Of a stretch of DNA of 13,969 bases, positions 6,595 through 11,770 are shown one piece after another. The notes under the pieces were generated by a model. It ran no database searches, was not told where the DNA came from, and was given only the letters and a program-made list of their open reading frames with translations. This DNA is from Eshraghiella sp964576255. Its GTDB lineage: Bacteria > Bacillota > Clostridia > Lachnospirales > Lachnospiraceae. Position numbers and translations under genes: made by a program. Position 1 is the first letter of the stretch. Every line of letters starts with the position of its first letter. Where the stretch lies: NCBI GenBank assembly GCA_964576255.1, contig CAZNUK010000058.1, positions 1 through 13,969 on the forward strand. The letters are read 5' to 3'.

Positions 6595-8115
6595 CTACCA
6601 TTCAATTTTGAACATTCTATCCTGTATGGTGTGGTCAATCGGTTCGTAAGTAACCACCGTTTTGGAAACACCCTTGTAGGAAGGAAGTTCATTACTCTTT
6701 GCCTTAACCTTAGCCTTAAGGTCTTTTTCGATATCACCAGGCTCCATGTCTTTGTAAAAATCCATGTCCGGATTAATCTGGATTTCAATAAGAGGTCTGC
6801 CTCTTAAATCACCCTCTTTGATGATGCAGTCGCCTACACCTTCAATAGTGGAAAAAATACTCTCCAATTCCTCAGGAGATATATTTTCTCCGTTAGGAAG
6901 AATTATGAGATTCTTACGAAGTCCTGTTATATGCAGGTAATTATCATCATCAAATTCTCCCAAATCGCCGGTCCTAAGCCAGCCATCCTCAGTAAGCACC
7001 TCGGCTGTACGTTCAGGGTCATTATAATAACCCTTCATCACCACATCACCTCTTACCTGGATTTCTCCATCCACAATTCTGACCTCTGTTCCCGGATAAA
7101 CCATTCCAATGGAATCAGGTTTGGTCACATTATCCACATTACCGGATACAATGTTACTTGCCTCTGTCATTCCATATCCTGCAAAAAGAGTTATGCCAAA
7201 GCCTGTAGCCATCTTAATTAACTTAGGCTGAACATAAGCACCTCCGCATATAATGGTCTCAATTCCTTCAAGGAACTCCGGTCCCTTAATTCTTGCTACG
7301 GAAAGCACTGTCTCCGCAAGGCCCGGAACCAGGGTTAATATGGTTGGTTTCATTTTAGGTATATCAAACACAATATTACTCATATCCTCACACGCATATA
7401 CCAGTGCACCGGTGTATATACAGGTTAAAAGTCCTCGTATTGCACCAAATACATGGGATAAAGGTAAAATTGCGATTGTCCTCTGATTAAATGGATGTCC
7501 CGGAATAAATAATCCGTTGTGGGCAGCTCTCATAATTGCTCTGTGTGAAAGCATTGCTCCATAAGGATTGCCCGCATCATTATTAACCGAGAAGCATATA
7601 ACTGCCACATCCTCAGGGTCCACATCTGCCATCTCGCCCATTTCTAAAGAGGTATCTGTTACAGCAAACACCTTAGTAGGCATATCCTTTGCCACCTCTT
7701 CAAAAATAGAATGTACAAATAATCCCTTAATGTCAAATTTCTTAATAATTCTTGCTAACTGCTCTCTGTTAAGAGCATTTTCTGCTGCCGGAAGCATAAT
7801 CACCGTAAATCCCGCCGTAGGTATTGCCATATACAATTCCATAGCAGATAAGCCGTTAGGAGCCATTACCGCGATTATATCTCCCTTTACAAAGCCCTGT
7901 TCATATAGAAAAGCTCTTCTGTGAGCAATTCTGTCATAAAGCTCACCATAGTTAATGGTATCCACCATATCACTAATGGCAGGACACTCTGCGAATTTCT
8001 CCTTACAATTCTCAAGAAGCTCACAAAATGTATAGTATAACGGAAGCTTTTCAAGGTCCTCCGGTTTTAACAGACCTTCAAAATATTCTCTCTGTTCACC
8101 TGAATATGTAATCAT
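6595..8115 (-). CDS. AMP-ligase family protein (acyl-ACP/CoA synthetase-like) with atypical core motifs
   Basis: 506 residues, full length for the ANL (acyl-CoA synthetase/adenylation) family, which activates carboxylic acids as acyl-AMP and transfers them to CoA or a carrier protein. Conserved parts are GYGMTEAS (A5, 313-320), RTGDLGEFD (A7, Asp384) and the hinge LRKNLIILPNGENISPEELE (A8, 399-418). Two core motifs are degraded. The A3 phosphate loop, normally TSGTTGxPKG, reads VNNDAGNPYG (177-186). At the C-terminus (A10) the aligned catalytic Lys position holds Arg500 in TIQDRMFK, with Lys503 three residues on. The reading frame is intact, so this is not decay by frameshift. The start overlaps the upstream plsC-like stop as TAATG. 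Next to ACP1, starter loading on an ACP is the natural guess, but reduced or altered adenylation is possible. Confidence 0.85.
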   Translation of the reverse strand: MITYSGEQREYFEGLLKPEDLEKLPLYYTFCELLENCKEKFAECPAISDMVDTINYGELYDRIAHRRAFLYEQGFVKGDIIAVMAPNGLSAMELYMAIPTAGFTVIMLPAAENALNREQLARIIKKFDIKGLFVHSIFEEVAKDMPTKVFAVTDTSLEMGEMADVDPEDVAVICFSVNNDAGNPYGAMLSHRAIMRAAHNGLFIPGHPFNQRTIAILPLSHVFGAIRGLLTCIYTGALVYACEDMSNIVFDIPKMKPTILTLVPGLAETVLSVARIKGPEFLEGIETIICGGAYVQPKLIKMATGFGITLFAGYGMTEASNIVSGNVDNVTKPDSIGMVYPGTEVRIVDGEIQVRGDVVMKGYYNDPERTAEVLTEDGWLRTGDLGEFDDDNYLHITGLRKNLIILPNGENISPEELESIFSTIEGVGDCIIKEGDLRGRPLIEIQINPDMDFYKDMEPGDIEKDLKAKVKAKSNELPSYKGVSKTVVTYEPIDHTIQDRMFKIEW

Positions 8116-8852
8116 TATTTTTCCTCTTTCTTAAGCACCTCATCAAGTTTTTCCTGAATTCTTGTCTTAACAAGGTCACAAATCTCATTTTTCCTCATGT
8201 CCTTATATTCACTATATGGTATAGGCTTAAGAAAATGAACCTGAGTTGTGCATGGCTTAAAATTATTTACATTCATTGATTTGTAGGAATCAACAATTGC
8301 CACCGGTACAATAGGCGTTTTAGAATCAATGGAGCATCTAAAACATCCTGAGTTAAATTTCTGGAGATTATTGTGATTATCAGTGTATCCACCCTCCGGA
8401 AAAATCAAATATCTTCTTCCTTCGGAAACCTCCTTAGAAATTTCTTTAAGAACCTCAATCTGATTCTTAGGATTGGTAAAATCCAGTCTCTTAGCCTCTA
8501 AAAGTTCAATTAACTGTGTAATAATAATCTTATGGGACTGTTTTTTCTCCATAAGTACAGCACATGGATTTTCATGGCTTAATAAAATTCCAAAGGCATC
8601 ATACTTACCCTGATGATTGGAATACATTACATATCCCGAATCCTTTGGCAGATTCTCTGCACCATATGTAAAGGTTATTGTTCTACTGCGCCTTCTGTAA
8701 TAGTCCATAATTCTCTGTGCATAACGATATTTTTCCACTATTCCATATTTTCGTGACAACCTATATTTAGGATAAAAACATAGCACCGTAATCGAATACA
8801 GAATACTTGACACTACCACACAAAAGAATCTGAAAAGTTTTTGTTTTTTCAT
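8115..8852 (-). CDS. PlsC-type 1-acyl-glycerol-3-phosphate acyltransferase-like protein (first of two)
   Basis: 245 residues, a typical lysophospholipid acyltransferase (LPLAT) size. The family transfers an acyl group from ACP or CoA to a hydroxyl, classically of lysophosphatidate, at the membrane. The HX4D catalytic motif is NHQGKYD (His80, Asp85) and the substrate-binding motif is FPEGGY (151-156). A hydrophobic N-terminal segment (about 8-26) should anchor it in the membrane. The Gly in HQGKYD replaces the more usual Ser. The gene follows the flavoprotein gene by 15 nt and overlaps the start of the ligase-like gene by one base. In this setting it probably hands the pathway's acyl product to a lipid or other acceptor; the true acceptor cannot be read from sequence. 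Confidence 0.88.
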   Translation of the reverse strand: MKKQKLFRFFCVVVSSILYSITVLCFYPKYRLSRKYGIVEKYRYAQRIMDYYRRRSRTITFTYGAENLPKDSGYVMYSNHQGKYDAFGILLSHENPCAVLMEKKQSHKIIITQLIELLEAKRLDFTNPKNQIEVLKEISKEVSEGRRYLIFPEGGYTDNHNNLQKFNSGCFRCSIDSKTPIVPVAIVDSYKSMNVNNFKPCTTQVHFLKPIPYSEYKDMRKNEICDLVKTRIQEKLDEVLKKEEK

Positions 8853-8867
8853 AATTTTATCACTTCC

Positions 8868-9584
8868 CTATTTGTCAAGAAAGCTCTGCCAATACCCTGT
8901 CATCATTTTCTCAACAGCTTTTGGGGGTACAAGTGTGGAACGCATTCTCTTCGCTGTTTCCTCACATAATTTACCCTCTACTCCAAATTCCTCACCCGCC
9001 TTAAACACCTTATTAAGATAAGCATTTAAAATAGGCTTCATCTGCTCCAGCTTAAGAATTTCTCCCTGAGGGCAAAACACAGAGGTGTAATTCCCCGGTT
9101 CAAATATAAGGTCAAACTGTTTTTCAACACCTTCAAATACATAGTCCGTAGATGCATGGGCACAGGATGACACAATAACAAATTTCTTATTGTCCAGACT
9201 TGCTCTGAAATCCAGAATAGCCATATGCTCATCTGTTGCCAATCTACCGTTATACGGATATTTAAAAGGTAAAAGTCTGTCTATTACTGCCTTCATCTTA
9301 GAAGACACTCCAAAGAAGTATAATGGAAATGATAAAATAATTACATCACTTTCCAAAATCTTCTCACGGATAATATCCATATCATCCCTGATTGCACATT
9401 GTCCCGGCGTAACCTTCCAACAACAGAAGCAGCCAATGCAATGTTCTATATTCATCTTAGACAAATGTATAAGCTCAACCTCTGAACCTGTGGAGCTTTC
9501 AATTCCCTCAGCAAATTTCTTTGCAACCATAAGGGTATTGCTATTGTCATTCTTAAGGCTTCCGTTAATAATTAATGTCTTCAT
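8868..9584 (-). CDS. Isf-like iron-sulfur flavoprotein / NADPH-dependent FMN reductase family protein
   Basis: 238 residues with a flavodoxin-like fold. The FMN phosphate loop is NGSLKNDNSNT (7-17) and the flavin-binding FPLYFFGVSSKMKAVIDR spans 86-103. Between them is a cysteine cluster C49-X2-C52-X2-C55-X7-C63, matching the compact motif that binds a [4Fe-4S] cluster in archaeal/clostridial iron-sulfur flavoproteins (Isf). An extra Cys54 lies inside it. It would be a cytoplasmic electron carrier or a reductase. It sits between ACP2 (5 nt upstream) and a PlsC-like gene, in an operon with no recognised enoyl reductase. It could therefore act on the acyl chain or starter, but that is inference; a general redox helper is the alternative. 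The ribosome site is weak, so translation may be coupled to ACP2. Confidence 0.82.
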   Translation of the reverse strand: MKTLIINGSLKNDNSNTLMVAKKFAEGIESSTGSEVELIHLSKMNIEHCIGCFCCWKVTPGQCAIRDDMDIIREKILESDVIILSFPLYFFGVSSKMKAVIDRLLPFKYPYNGRLATDEHMAILDFRASLDNKKFVIVSSCAHASTDYVFEGVEKQFDLIFEPGNYTSVFCPQGEILKLEQMKPILNAYLNKVFKAGEEFGVEGKLCEETAKRMRSTLVPPKAVEKMMTGYWQSFLDK

Positions 9585-9589
9585 ATCGT

Positions 9590-9823
9590 CTATTCAAGTC
9601 CTGTCATCTCTGCGATATAATCTCTTACTTCACCAACAGTTTCCTTGCTTGATAAATCGTCAAATTTCATATTGTATTCTTCTTCAATAGATACTGCAAG
9701 AAGCATTAAAGTAAGGGAATTAAGTCCCAAGTCCTCAATAAGATTGCTCTCCGGCTTAATCTCATTAGTATCCACCTCCGGAATTACGTTTGCAAAAATT
9801 TCTAAAAGCTTGTCAAAAATCAT
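9590..9823 (-). CDS. Acyl carrier protein 2
   Basis: 77 residues, the classic size of a free acyl carrier protein. The attachment serine is Ser36 in DLGLNSLTLM, where the usual Asp of DSL is replaced by Asn. The flanking ESNLIEDLG and the following VSIEEEYNMKF are standard ACP sequence, so it should be modified with phosphopantetheine. It is preceded by AAAGGAAG and lies 4 nt after a PlsC-like gene and 5 nt before the flavoprotein gene. It is only distantly similar to ACP1 by eye, with different length and attachment loop. A dedicated role in carrying a starter, an offloading intermediate or a flavoprotein substrate is plausible. No phosphopantetheinyl transferase gene is in the window. Confidence 0.94.
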   Translation of the reverse strand: MIFDKLLEIFANVIPEVDTNEIKPESNLIEDLGLNSLTLMLLAVSIEEEYNMKFDDLSSKETVGEVRDYIAEMTGLE

Positions 9824-9827
9824 GTTA

Positions 9828-10466
9828 TTACTTCCTTTCTTGTTCTAATTGTTTTTTAAGCTTAATAACTGCCTGTCTGAAGCGTTCACTTTCTTCTTCC
9901 AGGTATTTTGGATTCATACCCTTATTCTCTTCGGTAAGTGTCATTGCATCACCCACCAACACTCTCTGTCTTCTTCCAAAAACAGCATTATATTTCTCTC
10001 CGGTAGCAAATGGTATGATTTTTGCTCCCGTTAACATTGCCAGCATGATGAATCCCGATTTAAACTCATCAGGTTCCTCTTCCTGTCTGGTCTTACCTTC
10101 CGGATAGATAATCATGGAATTACCACCCTTGATGGCATCCTTGGCAAGTCTTAACCAAGCTGTATCCACATTAAATCTGTCCATTGGTACACAAAGATTA
10201 TTTCTAAGAAACCAGTTGATATTTTTCTTCTCATACCAGTCCTTGGCAACAATTATGTATGCTTTACACCGGTCAAAAATCATGGCGCTCATTACGCCGT
10301 CCATATGACTAGTGTGATTACCTATAAAAATAACAGGCTCGCCGTATTTGCAGTTCTTTCTGCCCGGCTCCGTGTATCTTATACGTGGTCTGAATGCAAT
10401 ATACACATAGGCTTTCATAAGAAGCCTGCCGAATTTTGCAATTCCCTTTAAAATCATTTCTTTCAT
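9828..10466 (-). CDS. PlsC-type 1-acyl-glycerol-3-phosphate acyltransferase-like protein (second of two)
   Basis: 212 residues, a compact LPLAT-family acyltransferase. The catalytic HX4D motif is NHTSHMD (His51, Asp56) and the glycerophosphate-type binding motif is YPEGKT (121-126), both closer to canonical PlsC than in the other acyltransferase of the operon. An amphipathic or hydrophobic N-terminal stretch (about 5-25) suggests membrane association. The C-terminus is rich in Lys/Glu and probably helical. The annotated ATG has an AGGA 10 nt upstream; an in-frame ATG three codons later is possible. It begins 12 nt after the MntP-like gene and ends 4 nt before ACP2, so it may take acyl groups directly from ACP2. 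Two different PlsC-like enzymes in one operon suggest two acylation steps or two acceptors. Confidence 0.88.
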   Translation of the reverse strand: MKEMILKGIAKFGRLLMKAYVYIAFRPRIRYTEPGRKNCKYGEPVIFIGNHTSHMDGVMSAMIFDRCKAYIIVAKDWYEKKNINWFLRNNLCVPMDRFNVDTAWLRLAKDAIKGGNSMIIYPEGKTRQEEEPDEFKSGFIMLAMLTGAKIIPFATGEKYNAVFGRRQRVLVGDAMTLTEENKGMNPKYLEEESERFRQAVIKLKKQLEQERK

Positions 10467-10478
10467 TAAATATATGTC

Positions 10479-11063
10479 CTATCCATTAATAAATTTCCCG
10501 CAGTAATCAAAAATGGTTAAAACTCCTGCAGCGATAAGGAATATGCCTCCTGCCCAATACACTTTTTTATCAATCTCGCCATTTCTGTAACCTAAGTAAA
10601 CTCCTCCGATTACAATTCCGATTGTCAGAATACAGATTAGAACTGCAACATAAAGTGGTTCAAGTTGAATAAAGCCACATCCCATTGTTACAAAAAGTGT
10701 ATATATGCTTGTGGGGCCTGCTATTCCGCAAATCTTAGAAAAATTAATTTGCGAACGGATTTCCGGCACCGCTTTTCTTTTCTGAATAAGAAAAATCTTA
10801 ATACCGCCACAAGCTATAAAAATAGTAGCAGCTACCAAAGCGAATCCTTTTTGGGCTTCTTCTGTCATATTGCTATGTGCCGGTAATGAACCAACATAAC
10901 TTCCAATTGCAACAGTAAAAATCTGCCATGCACAGACTATAAGACTCATTAACACTAATCCTCTGATTTTAACTGAACCCAGTACAGAGCCCTGAGATAC
11001 TGCAATAGAAAAAACATCAAATGCAAGACCAAAGCATATGAGCATTATCAATAACCAAGTCAT
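10479..11063 (-). CDS. MntP/DUF204-like six-helix membrane protein
   Basis: 194 residues from the ATG at 11063, nearly all hydrophobic with about six predicted membrane helices in two repeats. The first repeat has GLAFDVFSIAVS with Asp16, matching the DAFA-type motif and its position in the manganese exporter MntP. The second repeat, normally TSIDAxAVG, reads TSIYTLFVTMG, so the second acidic residue is Tyr121. A manganese export role is therefore doubtful and the assignment is moderate. A longer TTG-start form (11084) is possible but has no ribosome site, while the ATG has AAAGGA 10 nt upstream. As the first gene of the acyl-chain operon it could move a product, precursor or ion across the membrane; that is inference. 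Alternative: an unrelated small transporter of the LysE-like superfamily. Confidence 0.6.
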   Translation of the reverse strand: MTWLLIMLICFGLAFDVFSIAVSQGSVLGSVKIRGLVLMSLIVCAWQIFTVAIGSYVGSLPAHSNMTEEAQKGFALVAATIFIACGGIKIFLIQKRKAVPEIRSQINFSKICGIAGPTSIYTLFVTMGCGFIQLEPLYVAVLICILTIGIVIGGVYLGYRNGEIDKKVYWAGGIFLIAAGVLTIFDYCGKFING

Positions 11064-11073
11064 TATAATCTTA

Positions 11074-11079
11074 TCCTTT
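11074..11079 (-). promoter_or_regulatory. Ribosome binding site that fixes the MntP-like start
   Basis: AAAGGA on the minus strand lies 10 nt before the ATG at 11061-11063. The upstream in-frame TTG (11082-11084) has no purine-rich site before it, so the ATG is preferred. Confidence 0.75.
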
Positions 11080-11141
11080 CTCAAATTTCATCTATTTTAC
11101 CACTCTTGACATTTTATAAAACTTTGAATTATTTAACCATA

Positions 11142-11161
11142 TACATTTTCCTAAAAATGTA
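11142..11161. promoter_or_regulatory. Candidate TetR operator: 20-bp palindrome
   Basis: TACATTTTCCTAAAAATGTA is an inverted repeat with eight-base arms and a four-base centre. It matches the core of the neighbouring terminator palindrome (11171-11190) at 17 of 20 positions, with the centres 29 bp apart. It lies about 80 bp upstream of the MntP-like start codon, in the only sizeable gap between tetR and the acyl-chain operon, where a repressor site would be expected. I could not identify a convincing -35/-10 pair around it. Confidence 0.5.
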
Positions 11162-11193
11162 AAAAAAGACTACATTTTCGCGAAAATGTAGTC
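11161..11193 (-). terminator. Intrinsic terminator after tetR, also a second operator-like palindrome
   Basis: A perfect 26-bp palindrome (11168-11193; minus-strand arms GACTACATTTTCG and CGAAAATGTAGTC) begins one base after the tetR TAA and is followed in the transcript by seven T residues (11161-11167), the layout of a factor-independent terminator. It separates tetR from the acyl-chain operon. Its inner 20 bp (11171-11190) match the palindrome at 11142-11161 except for the three central bases, so the DNA may also bind the TetR protein. Confidence 0.8.
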
Positions 11194-11194
11194 G

Positions 11195-11755
11195 TTATCC
11201 CTGCCTTGGGGGCACAAAATCAAATATTGAACGTTGCATCAGATACCTGTATCCATCACATATTTCTTCGGATTTGCGCTCTCCGGTACGGAACACTTCA
11301 TACTTAAGAACTGCAACCGCTCCGGTGGCATAGTATCTTGCCACAACATCCTTAGTAAGAAAATCATATTCCTTCAAAAGCTCTTCACTCATAACCGAAG
11401 CAAACATTTCTGTGACAAGGTCACATAAAACATCGGAAAATCCATTCTGTCCGCCAATCTCAAAAGCCTTCTGATAATATTCCTTATCCTCCAAAACCTT
11501 GTCAAACAAAGTATAGATGGCACTTCGGGAGCTGGTTTCAACCAACTCCTTAGTTACTTCATCTATTATCTCCGTCTTAACAATCCATTCCACAAGCTCG
11601 TATTTGTCGTGAAAATGATTATAGAAGGTTGGACGGATTATATTTGCATTATCCGTTATGGTCTTAATTGTAATTTTTTCAAAAGGCATCTTAAGCATAA
11701 GTTCTTTGAAGCTGTTAGCTATAAGCCTTTTGGTAAGTTCTTTTATCTGTTCCAT
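11195..11755 (-). CDS. TetR/AcrR-family transcriptional regulator
   Basis: 186 residues, normal for the family. The N-terminal helix-turn-helix is about residues 27-51 (KITIKTITDNANIIRPTFYN then HFHDKYEL), the classic TetR DNA-contact region. The rest is an all-helical ligand-binding and dimerisation domain whose ligand cannot be read from sequence. The ATG has an AGGTGAG site close upstream. It starts 15 nt after the GH13 stop, so it may share that transcript, and ends at a strong terminator. Its position directly upstream of the acyl-chain operon, with two near-identical palindromes in the gap, suggests that it represses that operon and responds to an acyl or pathway-related ligand. Control of the GH13 gene instead cannot be excluded. 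Confidence 0.88.
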   Translation of the reverse strand: MEQIKELTKRLIANSFKELMLKMPFEKITIKTITDNANIIRPTFYNHFHDKYELVEWIVKTEIIDEVTKELVETSSRSAIYTLFDKVLEDKEYYQKAFEIGGQNGFSDVLCDLVTEMFASVMSEELLKEYDFLTKDVVARYYATGAVAVLKYEVFRTGERKSEEICDGYRYLMQRSIFDFVPPRQG

Positions 11756-11770
11756 TTCTCACCTGTAGAT

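Noticed and set aside
6574..6597. Small hairpin (AACAG/CTGTT) between the ligase-like gene and ACP1
   Set aside because: Only five base pairs with a seven-base loop and no T-run; too weak to call.
6492..6788. A 98-codon minus-strand frame overlapping the ligase-like gene end and the ACP1 start
   Set aside because: It is out of frame with both real genes, is rich in Arg and Leu with no motif, and has no ribosome site. I considered it as a frameshifted ligase tail and rejected that because the ligase frame continues to its own C-terminus.
9190..9690. A 166-codon plus-strand open frame opposite the flavoprotein and ACP2 genes
   Set aside because: Both opposing genes have clear catalytic or attachment motifs in frame. 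The plus-strand translation shows no recognisable domain.
110..11063. Housekeeping fatty acid synthesis cluster
   Set aside because: FabH, an enoyl reductase, biotin carrier and biotin carboxylase genes usual in such Clostridia clusters are absent. A KS-CLF fusion, AMP-ligase-like gene, second ACP and two acyltransferases are present. It is not fully excluded without the rest of the genome.
11064..11084. Longer 201-residue MntP-like protein starting at TTG
   Set aside because: No purine-rich ribosome site precedes the TTG, whereas the ATG at 11063 has AAAGGA 10 nt upstream and gives the Asp16 position expected for MntP.
11064..11141. Promoter for the acyl-chain operon
   Set aside because: Several AT-rich -10-like hexamers (TATAAA, TAAAAT) occur, but none has a TTGACA-like -35 at 16-18 bp, so I could not choose one with confidence.
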